A DNA stretch of 64,000 nt from Halopolyspora algeriensis (GCF_003337235.1 NZ_QPJC01000001.1:218919-282918), one strand, 5' to 3'. Numbered from the stretch's first letter, positions 7,940 through 18,499 are shown. Numbers and translations: made by a program. The notes: generated by a model from the sequence alone, not told the origin.

Positions 7940-8863
7940 GTGCAGAACTCACCTGTTTCAGAGCTGTTCGACCCCGATGTCTGGCGCCCCGTGGAGGGCT
8001 TCGACTTCACCGACATCACCTACCACCGGTGTGTCGCCGAAGGGCGGGCCGCAGGCACCGTGCGCATCGCCTTCGACCGCCCCGAGGTGCGCAACGCGTT
8101 CCGCCCGCACACCGTCGACGAGCTGTACCGGGCGCTGGACCACGCCCGCACGACCTCCGACGTCGGCTGTGTGCTGCTCACCGGAAACGGGCCTTCACCG
8201 AAGGACGGCGGCTGGGCGTTCTGCTCGGGAGGTGATCAGCGCATCCGGGGGCGCTCGGGGTATCGGTACGCCGAGGGGGAGACAGCTGAGACGGTGGATC
8301 CGGCCCGTGCCGGGCGGCTGCACATCCTGGAGGTGCAGCGGCTGATCCGGTTCATGCCGAAGGTGGTCATCGCCGTGGTGGGCGGCTGGGCCGCCGGGGG
8401 TGGGCACAGCCTGCACGTGGTGTGCGATCTCACATTGGCCAGCGCCGAGCACGCCCGGTTCAAGCAGACCGACGCCGACGTCGGCAGTTTCGACGGCGGG
8501 TTCGGTTCGGCCTACCTCGCCCGGCAGGTGGGCCAGAAGTTCGCCCGCGAGATCTTCTTCCTCGGGCGCCCCTACAGTGCCGAGCAGGCTCACGAGATGG
8601 GCATGGTCAACGAGGTCGTGGACCACGCCGAACTCGAAAGCACCGCGCTGCAGTGGTCGGCCGAGATCAACGGCAAGTCCCCCACGGCCCAGCGGATGCT
8701 CAAGTACGCCTTCAACGCCCTCGACGACGGGCTGGTCGGCCAGCAGCTCTTCGCCGGCGAGTCGACCCGACTGGCCTACATGACCGACGAGGCCGTGGAA
8801 GGGCGCGACGCATTCCTGCAGCGCCGCGAACCAGACTGGTCCGACCACCCCTGGTACTACTGA
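7940..8863 (+). CDS. menB: 1,4-dihydroxy-2-naphthoyl-CoA synthase
   Basis: A crotonase-fold enzyme that cyclises o-succinylbenzoyl-CoA to dihydroxynaphthoyl-CoA. The 307-residue product has FDRPEVRNAFRP, the oxyanion-hole region WAFCSGGDQRIRG, GGWAAGGGHSLHVVCDLTLAS and DADVGSFDGGFGSAYLARQVG, all diagnostic for MenB. The GTG at 7940 follows TATCCT by 7 bases without a Shine-Dalgarno sequence, which suggests a leaderless mRNA. It diverges from menD and is followed by menE on the same strand. Confidence 0.95.
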   Translation: MQNSPVSELFDPDVWRPVEGFDFTDITYHRCVAEGRAAGTVRIAFDRPEVRNAFRPHTVDELYRALDHARTTSDVGCVLLTGNGPSPKDGGWAFCSGGDQRIRGRSGYRYAEGETAETVDPARAGRLHILEVQRLIRFMPKVVIAVVGGWAAGGGHSLHVVCDLTLASAEHARFKQTDADVGSFDGGFGSAYLARQVGQKFAREIFFLGRPYSAEQAHEMGMVNEVVDHAELESTALQWSAEINGKSPTAQRMLKYAFNALDDGLVGQQLFAGESTRLAYMTDEAVEGRDAFLQRREPDWSDHPWYY

Positions 8864-9024
8864 ACAGTGCTTCGGAGTCCTCTCGGAAGTGACCCGGCGC
8901 CGTGGTGGCTCCCACCGTCGTCAGTCGAACACGTGGTCGCACAAGCAGGTGACCACGTGCGCCGATGACCCGGTTGGTTCACCGCCTCCGACGCACCGGT
9001 ACGCGCGGCGCGACAATGGAGGGC

Positions 9025-10254
9025 ATGGCCGACGCGCGGAAACTCCAGGCACTGCCCGTCCCGACCGGGATGCGAGCGCCGGAGATCCTGCCCGCGCTGC
9101 GTCGCACACTCGACGGGGACGGCCCGGCTCTGCTGCCGGTGGCCGCGGACGAGCCCACCGCGGCTCGGCGCACCACCGAGGCCCTGGGGGTCGACGAGCC
9201 GTTGGAGCCCGGCGAGGACGATCCGGCCGACCCGACCGCGCTGGTCATCGCCACATCCGGTTCTACGGGCACGCCCAAGGGAGTCCTGCTGAGCGCCTCG
9301 GCACTGCGTGCCTCGGCCGAGGCCACCCACCGGTACCTCGGCGGTCCCGGGCACTGGCTGTTGGCCATGCCCGCCCACCACATCGCAGGAATCCAGGTGC
9401 TGATCCGTTCCCTGGTGGCGGGAACGGCACCCACCGCCGTGGACACCGCCGGAGGTTTCCGACCGGACGCCTTCGCCGACGCGGCCCGCCGGATGCCCAC
9501 TACCGACGGGCCGCGCTACACCGCGCTCGTGCCGACGCAGCTCGCCCGGCTGCTCGACGACGGCGACACCCCCGGCGACAGCGGCGCAGGCGCGGGCCTG
9601 CGGGCACTGTGCGCGTTCGATGCCGTGCTGCTCGGTGGTGCCGCCACCCCGCCCGCCCTGCTCCGGCGTGCCCGGCAGGCGGGTGTCCGTGTGGTCACCA
9701 CGTACGGGATGAGCGAGACCGCCGGAGGTTGCGTCTACGACGGCGTGCCGATGGAAGGGGTGTCCGTGCACATCGACGACGGTCATTCCGGCGACGGTTC
9801 CGGCGTGATCAGCCTGTCCGGTCCGATGCTGGCCCGCGGCTACCGGCACCTGCCGGATGCCACGGCCTTCACCGACAGCTGGTTCCGGACCGGAGATCTC
9901 GGCCGCAGGAACGGTGAACGGCTGGAGGTCCTCGGCCGCGCCGACGACATCATCGTGACCGGTGGGGTGAACGTCGCCCCCGGCCCGATCGAGCGTGTCC
10001 TGACCGAGCACGCAGCGGTGCGGGAGGCCTGCGTGCTCGGTGTGGACGATCCCGAGTGGGGACAGGCCGTGGCCGCCGCCGTCGTGCCCGCCGACCCGGA
10101 TGCACCACCGCCTGCCGAGATCCTCCGCGCTGCCGTGCGCGAGCAGGCGGGCAGTGCCGCGGCACCGAAACGCATCACCTTCCTCCGGCAACTCCCGCTG
10201 CGCGGCCCGGGCAAGCCCGACCGGCACGCACTCCGGCAGGCCCTGGGAAGCTGA
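9025..10254 (+). CDS. menE: o-Succinylbenzoate-CoA ligase
   Basis: An ANL-superfamily ligase that activates o-succinylbenzoate with ATP and CoA. The 409-residue product carries the P-loop-like motif [41 protein letters not shown] and the C-terminal [13 protein letters not shown], with a late [10 protein letters not shown] lysine. It is shorter than many ligases of the class but normal for actinobacterial MenE. Two ATGs are possible, 9016 and 9025. The second lies 7 bases after GACAAT, as in other leaderless genes here, so I prefer it. The menA gene follows 28 bases downstream. Confidence 0.92.
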   Translation: MADARKLQALPVPTGMRAPEILPALRRTLDGDGPALLPVAADEPTAARRTTEALGVDEPLEPGEDDPADPTALVIATSGSTGTPKGVLLSASALRASAEATHRYLGGPGHWLLAMPAHHIAGIQVLIRSLVAGTAPTAVDTAGGFRPDAFADAARRMPTTDGPRYTALVPTQLARLLDDGDTPGDSGAGAGLRALCAFDAVLLGGAATPPALLRRARQAGVRVVTTYGMSETAGGCVYDGVPMEGVSVHIDDGHSGDGSGVISLSGPMLARGYRHLPDATAFTDSWFRTGDLGRRNGERLEVLGRADDIIVTGGVNVAPGPIERVLTEHAAVREACVLGVDDPEWGQAVAAAVVPADPDAPPPAEILRAAVREQAGSAAAPKRITFLRQLPLRGPGKPDRHALRQALGS

Positions 10255-10282
10255 CGTACGCCGATGCGCGAAGATGATTCGC

Positions 10283-11155
10283 ATGGCGACATTCGCGCAG
10301 TGGGTCGAAGGAGCCCGGCTACGAACCTGGCCGAACGCGATCGCACCCGTGCTCGCCGGGTCCGGGGCCGCGGCGGGCACCGACGCTTTCGGCCTTCCGC
10401 TCGCCGCACTCGCGCTCGTGGTCGCGCTGCTGCTGATCACCGGGGTCAACTTCGCCAACGACTACTCCGACGGGATCCGCGGCACCGACGCCGACCGGGT
10501 GGGCCCGCAACGTCTGGTCGGCTCCGGGGCCGCCCCGCCGGGTACCGTGCGGGCAGCGGCATTCGCCTGTTTCGGCCTCGCCGCGATCGCCGGCCTGGGA
10601 GTTGTCGTCCTCAGTGGACACTGGTGGATGATCGCCGTCGGTGCCGTGTGCATCGTGGGGGCCTGGTTCTACACCGGGGGCAGGCGACCGTACGGTTACG
10701 CCGGGTTCGGCGAGCTCGCCGTGTTCGTGTTCTTCGGCCCCGTCGCGGTGCTCGGCACGCTCTACGTCCAGGCCGACACCATCACCGGTTCCGGCATCGG
10801 CGCAGCGGTGGCGGTCGGAACCTTCTCCAGCGCGGTCCTGGTGGCCAACAATCTGCGCGACATCCCCACGGACGCGACCACCGACAAGCGCACGCTCGCC
10901 GTGCTTCTCGGCGACCGCGACACCAGGACCCTCTACATCGGACTGGTACTCGCGCCGTTCGTCATCACCACCCTGACCGGCCTGCGCAATTCCCTGGCAT
11001 TGCTGGGGTTCCTCGCCCTGGCACCGCTGCTGGCGTCCCTGCGCACGGTGACCCGGGGCGACACCGGGACGGCGCTGCTGCCCGTGCTGCGCGACACCGG
11101 GCTGGCCATGCTCGCCTGGGCCGCCCTGACCGGGCTCGCCTTCGCCTTCGGGTAG
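10283..11155 (+). CDS. menA: 1,4-dihydroxy-2-naphthoate polyprenyltransferase
   Basis: An integral-membrane UbiA-family prenyltransferase that attaches the polyprenyl tail to dihydroxynaphthoate. The 290-residue product has two Asp-rich motifs, [14 protein letters not shown] and [22 protein letters not shown], and about eight membrane helices. The start at 10283 gives the usual N terminus [19 protein letters not shown]; an ATG 9 bases earlier is also possible. It follows menE closely, probably in the same operon. Confidence 0.94.
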   Translation: MATFAQWVEGARLRTWPNAIAPVLAGSGAAAGTDAFGLPLAALALVVALLLITGVNFANDYSDGIRGTDADRVGPQRLVGSGAAPPGTVRAAAFACFGLAAIAGLGVVVLSGHWWMIAVGAVCIVGAWFYTGGRRPYGYAGFGELAVFVFFGPVAVLGTLYVQADTITGSGIGAAVAVGTFSSAVLVANNLRDIPTDATTDKRTLAVLLGDRDTRTLYIGLVLAPFVITTLTGLRNSLALLGFLALAPLLASLRTVTRGDTGTALLPVLRDTGLAMLAWAALTGLAFAFG

Positions 11156-11234
11156 CGCTCGGCGTCGGGAACGCGCAGCACGCCCTCGTACTGCCGCGGG
11201 CGCCCGGAAGCGGCCGGGCGAACGCCGGTGACCG

Positions 11235-11792
11235 TCAGCGGACGAGACCTTCGGCGACGTAGCCCGCGACGTCCGTCGCGGTGTCGCACTGGTCGGTGCC
11301 CGCCTCGGCGGCCGTGACCGACACCTGCAGTGTCGCCCGGGACACCCCGACGAGCACCGTGCAGTCATTGACGTGCAGGATCCGCGAGCCGCGCAACTTC
11401 CCCAGGTCGACCTCCTCGGCCCCGAGCCGGTCGAACCCGTCCGGCTGCGTGGCGATCAGCACCGAGCGGGTACCGCTGGCGGCATCGAACGAGCACCCGC
11501 GCACGGGTGGTTCGGAACCGACCTCGCGTGGTTGACCGGACTGAACCGGAAAAGCGAGCCGCCCCAGTGTCTCGGTGCTCACCAGGTCGCACACCTGGTC
11601 CGCAGACAGGGCATCGAGCCGCACTCGTTCCGCCGCAGGCACCTGCCGGGTCATCGACGGGGGCGCCGGAGGCGTCTCGCTCGCCGACGGTGCTGGCTCA
11701 CCGGAGTCCGCCGATCGCTCACCCGAGGTGCAGGCGGACAGAACGCCGGTCCCCATCAGCACGGCCACGAGCAACGCGGCCCGGCTTCTCAT
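11235..11792 (-). CDS. DUF3558-like lipoprotein
   Basis: A 185-residue secreted lipoprotein: Arg-rich N terminus, hydrophobic helix, lipobox LSAC, then a Ser/Pro/Glu-rich linker and a C-terminal domain with four cysteines (VCDLVS, RGCSF, VNDCTVL, TDQCDTA). The arrangement resembles DUF3558 lipoproteins of unknown function. The ATG at 11792 has AAGGGCG upstream. It converges with menA. Confidence 0.7.
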   Translation of the reverse strand: MRSRAALLVAVLMGTGVLSACTSGERSADSGEPAPSASETPPAPPSMTRQVPAAERVRLDALSADQVCDLVSTETLGRLAFPVQSGQPREVGSEPPVRGCSFDAASGTRSVLIATQPDGFDRLGAEEVDLGKLRGSRILHVNDCTVLVGVSRATLQVSVTAAEAGTDQCDTATDVAGYVAEGLVR

Positions 11793-11941
11793 CGCACTCG
11801 CCCTTCGTCGCACTCGGCGCCACGCTCCCTCACACGTGCTGCATGTGAGGCTGCGGCATACTTTTCGCTTGAGCGATCATCCCGGACCGCGTAACCGGCT
11901 CCGGGGCTTCGGTCACCACCCGAACAGACTGACGACGAATT

Positions 11942-13045
11942 CTATCCCGTCGTGATCCACTCGCCGGTGCCATGGAACCGCTCCAGTGTCCGCAGCGGTT
12001 CCTCCAGGCACAATCCCTGCGCAGCGACCCACTCGTCGTCGTAGTAGGTGTGGGCGTAGCGCTCACCGCCATCGCACAACAGCGTCACGATGCTGCCGCG
12101 CTGTCCCTGCTGCAGCATCTGCGCCACCAACCCGAAGACCCCCCACAGGTTCGTCCCGGTCGAGCCACCGACGCGCCTCCCGAGCACCTCCTCCGCCCAC
12201 CGGATCGTGGCGATCGAGGCGGCATCGTCCACCCTGATCATCCGATCGATGGCCTGCCCGACGAACGACGGCTCCACACGCGGCCTGCCGATCCCCTCGA
12301 TCAGCGACCCTCGCTCGCCGGTGCGCGTCGGGTCACCATCGCGCCACGCGTCGAAGAAAACCGAATGTTCCGGATCCACGACTGCCAGACGAGTACTGTA
12401 CCTGCGGTAACGGATGTAGCGGCCGAGCGTCGCGCTGGTACCTCCGGTGCCCGCTCCCGCCACGATCCAAGCCGGTTCGGGGTAACGCTCCAGCGCCATC
12501 TGCTCGAAGGTCGATTCCGCTATGTTGTTGTTTCCCCGCCAGTCGGTGGCTCCCTCGGCGTGGGTGAACTGGTCCATGAAGTGGCCGCCCATGCTCGCCG
12601 CCAGAGCGCGGGACTCGTCGTAGATCGCACTCGGCTCGTCGACGAAATGGCACTTACCGCCGTGCCACTCGATCAGTGTCACCTTCTCCGCACTGGTCGA
12701 GCGCGGCATGACCGCGATGAACGGCAATCCCAGCAGCTTGGCGAAATACGCTTCCGATACCGCGGTCGAGCCGGAAGAAGCCTCGATCACCGGGGTGTCT
12801 TCCACCACCCACCCGTTGCAGATCGCATGAAGGAACAAGGAGCGCGCCAGCCGGTGTTTGAGCGAACCGGTCGGATGCGTCGACTCGTCCTTGAGATACA
12901 GGTCGATTCCCCAGTCCGGCGGGAGCGGATAGCGCAGCAAGTGCGTGTCGGCGCTGCGATTGGCATCCGCCTCGATCATGCGGACGGCCTCACAGGTCCA
13001 CGCTCTCGTCCGCTCGGACGAGCGGTCCACGATGCCGCCGGTCAC
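11942..13045 (-). CDS. cds1: PLP-dependent L-cysteine desulfhydrase (Cds1-like)
   Basis: A 367-residue fold-type II PLP enzyme. The cofactor lysine lies in [13 protein letters not shown] (K63), the phosphate loop in [15 protein letters not shown], and [19 protein letters not shown] is the substrate loop. The closest family I recall is mycobacterial Cds1 (Rv3684), which breaks cysteine down to sulfide, pyruvate and ammonia; a cysteine synthase role is the alternative. The GTG start overlaps the DUF4229 stop by 4 bases, so the two are translationally coupled. Confidence 0.8.
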   Translation of the reverse strand: MTGGIVDRSSERTRAWTCEAVRMIEADANRSADTHLLRYPLPPDWGIDLYLKDESTHPTGSLKHRLARSLFLHAICNGWVVEDTPVIEASSGSTAVSEAYFAKLLGLPFIAVMPRSTSAEKVTLIEWHGGKCHFVDEPSAIYDESRALAASMGGHFMDQFTHAEGATDWRGNNNIAESTFEQMALERYPEPAWIVAGAGTGGTSATLGRYIRYRRYSTRLAVVDPEHSVFFDAWRDGDPTRTGERGSLIEGIGRPRVEPSFVGQAIDRMIRVDDAASIATIRWAEEVLGRRVGGSTGTNLWGVFGLVAQMLQQGQRGSIVTLLCDGGERYAHTYYDDEWVAAQGLCLEEPLRTLERFHGTGEWITTG

Positions 13046-13386
13046 CGTTCCTCCTCGCCGGGGTCTCCCCCTTCACGGGATCCTCGCAGCTGTGCCCGCA
13101 GGTGCGCCCGTTGCGCCCGCCGACGCTCGGCGCGCTGTGCCATTCCGGTGGCCACCCGACGGCGCAGGCCACCGAACACGAACAGCGACAACGGCATTGC
13201 CACCACGACCGAAACCGCCAGGGCGACCAGGAGCGGAACATCGAACAGCACCAGCGCCGCGGTCAGCGCGGCGAGCATACCGAAACGCGCCACAGTGTAA
13301 AGAGTGATGTCGAACGCCAGGCTCCGTGACGGCTCACTCTCGTGGGTGCGCGCACCCCCGCCCACGACTTCCTCCTGTTCCTGCAC
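13042..13386 (-). CDS. DUF4229 membrane protein
   Basis: A 114-residue protein with two membrane helices in tandem ([22 protein letters not shown] and [21 protein letters not shown]) and a long basic, Arg-rich C-terminal tail, the usual DUF4229 layout. Function unknown. The GTG at 13386 was chosen because longer frames add Cys/Pro-rich sequence that overlaps the bldC promoter region. It overlaps the desulfhydrase gene by 4 bases. Confidence 0.65.
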   Translation of the reverse strand: MQEQEEVVGGGARTHESEPSRSLAFDITLYTVARFGMLAALTAALVLFDVPLLVALAVSVVVAMPLSLFVFGGLRRRVATGMAQRAERRRAQRAHLRAQLRGSREGGDPGEEER

Positions 13387-13525
13387 GTCAGCCAGGGTAG
13401 AGCAAACGGAACACGGGCAGGCGGGCGCCCGCTGCCCGGGCGGTCGCCGAATCGGGGCCATCGGAGGAGACCGCACGTCCGAAGCGCCCCGTTCGTCCCT
13501 TACCTTCCCTTTACCTGCACCCAAA

Positions 13526-13543
13526 TGTTCGAGTACCCGAACA
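13526..13543. promoter_or_regulatory. Inverted repeat upstream of the bldC-like gene
   Basis: Perfect 6-base arms TGTTCG and CGAACA separated by 6 bases, 67 bases upstream of the bldC-like start and between two divergent genes. It may be an operator; the binding protein is unknown. Confidence 0.35.
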
Positions 13544-13610
13544 CCTCGATGCCAGGATGCTGACCGTCAATGCCCGAAATGCCCGCAGAGACGCACCGTG
13601 GAGGCCGCTC

Positions 13611-13835
13611 GTGACCGCGCCGACCCAGCAGACCCGCCACGACCACCCGGACAAGTTGCTCACCCCGGGTGAGGTCGCCGCACTGTTCCGGGTCGATCCG
13701 AAGACCGTGACTCGCTGGGCCGCCGCAGGACGGATCGGGTCCATCCGAACTCCCGGCGGGCACCGCCGGTTCCGGGAATCGGAGGTCCGTACTCTGCTCG
13801 CGCAGCTGACTCACGACGCGGACAGCAGCCGCTGA
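13611..13835 (+). CDS. bldC: BldC-like MerR-family DNA-binding protein
   Basis: A 74-residue protein made almost entirely of one MerR-type winged helix: LLTPGEVAALFRVDPKTVTRWA followed by GRIGSIRTPGGHRRFRESEV. This closely matches BldC, a small developmental regulator in Streptomyces that binds DNA cooperatively and controls entry into sporulation. The GTG at 13611 has GGAGG 6 bases upstream. Together with the BldN-type sigma factor at 31.8 kb it suggests a differentiating organism. Confidence 0.85.
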   Translation: MTAPTQQTRHDHPDKLLTPGEVAALFRVDPKTVTRWAAAGRIGSIRTPGGHRRFRESEVRTLLAQLTHDADSSR

Positions 13836-13957
13836 CCCCGAGGGAGCCATCCGAGGCCCACCTCGATCACCTTCGGAGTCACCGCCCCGATTCACGACTC
13901 GCCGGACCACCTCTTTCCCCGAAGCATTCGCTAATCTGGGGAAGGAGGTGGCCACGC

Positions 13958-14146
13958 ATGATCTACATCCTGGCAGCAATCGGCACGATCACCCTCATCG
14001 TGCTGATGTGGCAAGCGTTCGGACCCGTCCGCGACGCGGTCAACGATCGAACCGACCGCTCACAACCGGTGGCCCCCGACGACGATCCCGACTTTCTTCG
14101 TCGTCTGGACGAGCAACGGCGCAAGCAGCGCGATGACGAGAGCTGA
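13958..14146 (+). CDS. Small single-helix membrane protein
   Basis: A 62-residue protein: an N-terminal helix (MIYILAAIGTITLIVLMWQA) and a charged cytoplasmic tail ending in DFLRRLDEQRRKQRDDES. A strong AAGGAGGTG site precedes the ATG. I recall no function. It converges with the ParA-like gene and follows bldC by about 120 bases. Confidence 0.7.
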   Translation: MIYILAAIGTITLIVLMWQAFGPVRDAVNDRTDRSQPVAPDDDPDFLRRLDEQRRKQRDDES

Positions 14147-14163
14147 GATACCCGGGACCGGCC

Positions 14164-15768
14164 TCACGGACCGGTCCGGTGCCGGCGTCCGAATGCGTAC
14201 GGGAAGTCATCGGCCACGATCGCGGCCAGTTCCAGCAGCGCCAGCCTGGTCGGGCTCGCGAGCTGATCCAGCTCCACTTCGGCACCCTCGTCCAGATGGG
14301 GATCGAACGGGATCCTGGATACCGCGCGACAGCGTGAGCCGAAGTGCGCGGTCAGCTTGTCCACGTCCACCGTGCCCGATCCCGGACGCACCGAGTTGAT
14401 GACCGCCACCGAGCGGCTCACCAGATCGCCGTAGCCGTGGGCATCCAGCCAGTCCAACGTTGCCGAGGCACTGCGCGCGCCGTCGATGGAGCTCGAGGAC
14501 ACGATCACCAGGGAATCAGCGGTGTCCAGCACACCCTTCATCGCCGAGTGCATCAGCCCCGTGCCGCAATCGGTGAGCACCACGTTGTAGAACAGTTCCA
14601 GCAGCGTCACGGTGCGCCGGTAGTCGTCCTCGCTGAAGGCTTCCGACACCGCCGGGTCCTGTTCACTCGCCAGGATCTCCAGGCGGCTCGGCCCCTGGGA
14701 CGTGTAGGACCGGATGTCGCTGTACTTGCGAATCCGCTGGGAATCCCGCAGGAGATGGCGCACGGTGGCCGTGGTTTCCAGTGGGATCTTCTGGCTCAGC
14801 GTGCCCCGGTCGGGATTGGCGTCGACCGCGACCACCCGATCGCCGCGCAGCGAGGAGAACATGGAACCCAACGTCGCCGTCGCCGTGGTCTTGCCGACAC
14901 CGCCTTTGAGGCTCAACATCGCGATCCGGTAGCAGCCGTGCAGTGGCTGGTTGATGCGCTCGGTCAACTCCCTGCGATGCAGGTCCGCCGGACTTTCACC
15001 GAGATTGATGGTGCGGCCGCTGGCCACGTACACAGCCCGGCGCCAACCGGACTGCGGCGGCCGCTTGGCTCGCCGAAGCAGCTGCGCCGAGGAGAGGTCA
15101 GGACCGAACGGCTGCTCACCGGGACCCGCAGCACCGGGAGTCTGTGGTGGCGCGGGGAACGGATACGGCTGCTGGGTGGGACTCGGCTGGGGCTGCTGCA
15201 TGCCGGGCTGCACCGGAGGCACATGTGGCCGGCCCTCCGGGGAGTGCGCACCGGCCCCGTCCCCGGCGACCGGGTACGGACCGGGCGTCCCACCGAACCG
15301 ATGCGGAGCAGCGGCGGAAACGTCTCCCGGCGAGGGAGCCTGCTGTGCCGGGGAGGGCTGCGGAGAAGTCGTGTGCTGCTGCGGGCCGGGCTGTGGCTCC
15401 GGCGCCGGTCCTCCGGCGGAAGGCACGGGATCCCCGGCCGGCGGTGCGGGAGTCGGGCCGGTCGCCGGCCGGGGCCGACTCGGATCGGTCTCGGGCTCGA
15501 CATAGCGCTCGGCCGCGTACTCGCTGTCACCGTAGTCCGGCGGCGCGTCCCCCTGCTCCGCGCCATTGCCCGGTGCGACCACGGCTTCCGTATGCCACTT
15601 CCCGGAATCACCCTGTTCGGTTCCGGACTCCGGGGCAGCGCCGGGAGACACCGGTCTCGAACCGCGTACCGTTTCGGGCTCCTCGTATCGTGCGGTCACC
15701 GTTCGAGCCCCCTCCAAGAACGGATCGGGACCTTCCCGATCCGCACGCGACGGTAGCTCCGGAGACAC
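14164..15768 (-). CDS. ParA/MinD-like ATPase with proline-rich N terminus (EspI-like)
   Basis: A 534-residue protein. About 260 N-terminal residues are Pro/Gln/Gly/Glu-rich and disordered. The C-terminal half is a deviant-Walker ATPase: LSLKGGVGKTTATATLG, VVAVDANPDRGTLS and VVLTDCGTGLMHSAMKG. The fold and order match EspI/Rv0530-type proteins, which in mycobacteria are linked to ESX secretion control or remain uncharacterised. It follows ccsB in the same orientation, as Rv0530 follows Rv0529. The role here is unknown. Confidence 0.8.
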   Translation of the reverse strand: MSPELPSRADREGPDPFLEGARTVTARYEEPETVRGSRPVSPGAAPESGTEQGDSGKWHTEAVVAPGNGAEQGDAPPDYGDSEYAAERYVEPETDPSRPRPATGPTPAPPAGDPVPSAGGPAPEPQPGPQQHTTSPQPSPAQQAPSPGDVSAAAPHRFGGTPGPYPVAGDGAGAHSPEGRPHVPPVQPGMQQPQPSPTQQPYPFPAPPQTPGAAGPGEQPFGPDLSSAQLLRRAKRPPQSGWRRAVYVASGRTINLGESPADLHRRELTERINQPLHGCYRIAMLSLKGGVGKTTATATLGSMFSSLRGDRVVAVDANPDRGTLSQKIPLETTATVRHLLRDSQRIRKYSDIRSYTSQGPSRLEILASEQDPAVSEAFSEDDYRRTVTLLELFYNVVLTDCGTGLMHSAMKGVLDTADSLVIVSSSSIDGARSASATLDWLDAHGYGDLVSRSVAVINSVRPGSGTVDVDKLTAHFGSRCRAVSRIPFDPHLDEGAEVELDQLASPTRLALLELAAIVADDFPYAFGRRHRTGP

Positions 15769-15836
15769 CCGAGATCCAAGCCCGCATCGGAGTCGGATGG
15801 GTGCGACACCGGCACTCGGCCCTCAGCCGTACCCCC

Positions 15837-16853
15837 TCAGAGGCCGGCGTAGGAGTGCAGGCCGGTAATGACGATGTTGATGAAGAACAGGTTGAACAGC
15901 ATCGCCACGAGACCGAGAATGTTGATCCACGCCGCGCGCACGCCCCGCCAGCCGGAAGTCGCACGTGCGTGCAGGTAGGCGGCGTAAATGATCCACGCCA
16001 CGAGCGCGGTGGTCTCCTTCGGATCCCAGCCCCAGAAACGGCCCCACGCGGCCTCGGCCCAGATCGCGCCGGCGATGATCGCGAACGTCCACACCGGCAT
16101 GATGACCACGGTGGCCCGGTAGGCCAGCCGGTCCAGCACCTGGCTTGCCGGCAGGCGACCACCCAGCCGCGCGAGCTTGAGCGGGTTGTTCTCGTGCCGG
16201 ACGCGCAGCACGAACATCAAGCTCGCCACACCGGCGAACAGCAGCACTCCGCTGGAGACCACGGCGGCGGAGACGTGGATCCAGATCCAGTACGACTGCA
16301 GCGCGGGCTGCAGGGGGGCGGCTTCGGCGTAGAGCACCGTGCCGGACAGGAACAGCAACAGCACCATCGGCAGCAGCACGAAACCACCGAGCCCGCGCAA
16401 CTGGGCGGGCGTGGCATCCCGGCGCACCGCACGGGACTGGCGCAGCAGGACGACCAGCCAGGCGAGCACGGCCGCGAGGCAGATCGCGGATCCGAACTCG
16501 TACATGTTGCCCCAGGGGACGCGCTCGACGGCGAGCCCGCGCAACAGCAGCGAGGCCGCGTGCACCAGCGCACCCAGCACGGTCGTCGACACGGCCATAC
16601 CACCGAGGCGCTCCGGCCACGGGCGTTTGCTCGGGGTCTCGATCCGGCCGACCACGGGCTGCTGCGGCGCATCGACCGAGCCGGTGCCGCCGGTACCGGC
16701 CATGGCCGGTTCGGCCGTGCGCTCCCGGACCTCGGCGCGAGTCCTGCCGTAGGCGAACTCGCCGAAGTACAGCAACATCGCCAGGATGTAGATCGCGACC
16801 GAGGTCGCGAAGGCCATGTCACTGTAGGTGGACAGTACCTGGTTGACCGGCAT
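15837..16853 (-). CDS. ccsB: Cytochrome c biogenesis protein CcsB (ResC)
   Basis: A 338-residue integral-membrane heme handler of the System II cytochrome c maturation pathway. The Trp-rich WWD signature is clear: WGRFWGWDPKETTALVAWIIYAAYLHAR. Conserved flanking features include VPWGNMYEFGSA and repeated helices with His residues. The ATG at 16853 overlaps the resB stop by one base (TGATG), so the two are coupled. It works with ResB to move heme across the membrane and attach it to apocytochromes. Confidence 0.93.
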   Translation of the reverse strand: MPVNQVLSTYSDMAFATSVAIYILAMLLYFGEFAYGRTRAEVRERTAEPAMAGTGGTGSVDAPQQPVVGRIETPSKRPWPERLGGMAVSTTVLGALVHAASLLLRGLAVERVPWGNMYEFGSAICLAAVLAWLVVLLRQSRAVRRDATPAQLRGLGGFVLLPMVLLLFLSGTVLYAEAAPLQPALQSYWIWIHVSAAVVSSGVLLFAGVASLMFVLRVRHENNPLKLARLGGRLPASQVLDRLAYRATVVIMPVWTFAIIAGAIWAEAAWGRFWGWDPKETTALVAWIIYAAYLHARATSGWRGVRAAWINILGLVAMLFNLFFINIVITGLHSYAGL

Positions 16854-18499
16854 CAACTGTTCCTTCCGCGTGCGGATACCGCCTCGTGGTTCTCCGCCGA
16901 GCCCGGAGAACCACCCACCGAGTCGAGAAGCTCGCCGGACAACCGGGTGAACTCCTCGCCGTATCCGGCTTGATCAGTACGGGCGAGTCCGCCGACTTCG
17001 ACCAACGTACGCGGGGATGCCGCCGCACCGCCTGTCGGGTCCGAGCCGGACGGACCGGTGGGCGCGGCACGCACCCACACCCGGCGGCGCTTGATGCTCA
17101 GCGACGCACCGAGCCCGACGACGATCGCGATGGCGCAACCGAGCACGTACGGCTGGAAGGGGTTGTGCGAAACCTGCAGGTTCACCCACCGCTGGACACC
17201 GTCGAAGCGGACCACGGTGCCGTCGTCGAGCCGGATCTCCTCACCCACGCGCAGGTTCTCCCGGGCGACCCGTTCGAGCTTGCCCGACTCCACCATCGAC
17301 TGGTCGACACTGAAAATGGACTGGCCGCGCCCCGTCGAGACCCCCAGCTGTCCCTTGAGCACGTCCACGGCCACGGCCGGGTCCCGCAGGGCGGGGAAGC
17401 CCGAGCTGAGCACCTTGCCGTCCATGGCGGCGGTCGGGGCGAACAGCCCCGTGATCGCGATCTGGTTCTGTTGTCGCCGCTGCTCGTCGGGCATGCCGGG
17501 CGGGTCGAACTTCGTCGCTCCCTGCGAGAGCATCGTCGTCGTGTTCATCGGCTGCCACTGGACCGTCTGGGTCCGGGTCTCGCCGCCCGGGAACGTGACC
17601 GTGAACCGCGGGGCGTAGCCGTGGCCGGTCAAGTAGACCCGGTCTCCCGCCGTGCGCAGCGGGTTGTTGACCTCCAGGTCGTGCTGCTTCCAGACACCGG
17701 TCTCCAGCGACTCGCCGGACTGGTAGGAGATGTCGGCCCGGAACTCGCTGGGCTGCCCGCTGTGCAGGTACTTCACGTCGAAGTCGTCCACCCGCACGCA
17801 GAACGGGCTCAACTCGGTGCCGTCGACGGTGAGGCCGGCGCGGAACGAGTCGTAGTTGTAGGTGCCCGAATTGCAGAAGCTCGAACCGTCGGCCATGACG
17901 ATGACCTGGCCCTCGTACTTGTAGAGCTCACCGCCTGCGACGGCGATCAGCAGGCCCAGCAGGGCGAAGTGGAACACCAGGTTGCCCGCCTCGCGGGCGT
18001 AGCCGCGTTCGGCGCTGATGGAGCGGGCGCCGTCGGCCTCGGTGTGCTCGCTCGTGCGCCACCCGCGCAACCTCCGGCGTGTGGCGGACATCACCTCGTC
18101 CACGGAACTGTCCACGGTGGCCTGCTCGTGGTGCGGCATCCGGCCCAGGTTGCGCGGAGTACGCACCGGCCTGGCGCGGAGCTGGCGCAGGTACTCCAGG
18201 CAGCGCGGAACCAGACAACCGACCAGCGAGACGAACAGCAGCACGTAGATCGCGGCGAACCACACCGAGCCGAACACGTTGAACGCGTCGACCGCGTCCA
18301 GGATCGGCGCCAGCGTGGGGTGCTCGTCGTAGAACTTCTCCACGTTGGCCGGGTTCAGCGGCCGCTGCGGCAGCAGGGCTCCCGGCAGCGCGGCCAGCGC
18401 GAGCAGGAACAGCAGCACCAGGGCGGTGCGCATCGACGTCAGCCCGCGCCAGGTGTTGCGCAGGAAGGCGAGGGCGGCGGTGATCGAGGAAATGCGCAT
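16853..18499 (-). CDS. resB: Cytochrome c biogenesis protein ResB
   Basis: A 548-residue ResB. An N-terminal cluster of helices (MRTALVLLFLLALAALPGALLPQ and VWFAAIYVLLFVSLVGCLVPR), a third helix near NLVFHFALLGLLIAVAGG, a large extracytoplasmic beta-rich domain and a final helix (YVLGCAIAIVVGLGASLSI) match the family. The ATG at 18499 overlaps the ccdA stop by one base, which identifies the start. It partners CcsB. Confidence 0.93.
   Translation of the reverse strand: MRISSITAALAFLRNTWRGLTSMRTALVLLFLLALAALPGALLPQRPLNPANVEKFYDEHPTLAPILDAVDAFNVFGSVWFAAIYVLLFVSLVGCLVPRCLEYLRQLRARPVRTPRNLGRMPHHEQATVDSSVDEVMSATRRRLRGWRTSEHTEADGARSISAERGYAREAGNLVFHFALLGLLIAVAGGELYKYEGQVIVMADGSSFCNSGTYNYDSFRAGLTVDGTELSPFCVRVDDFDVKYLHSGQPSEFRADISYQSGESLETGVWKQHDLEVNNPLRTAGDRVYLTGHGYAPRFTVTFPGGETRTQTVQWQPMNTTTMLSQGATKFDPPGMPDEQRRQQNQIAITGLFAPTAAMDGKVLSSGFPALRDPAVAVDVLKGQLGVSTGRGQSIFSVDQSMVESGKLERVARENLRVGEEIRLDDGTVVRFDGVQRWVNLQVSHNPFQPYVLGCAIAIVVGLGASLSIKRRRVWVRAAPTGPSGSDPTGGAAASPRTLVEVGGLARTDQAGYGEEFTRLSGELLDSVGGSPGSAENHEAVSARGRNS

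Noticed and set aside
6226-8235. Open frame of 669 codons on the plus strand
   Set aside because: Antisense to menD and overlapping menB; no protein-like motif.
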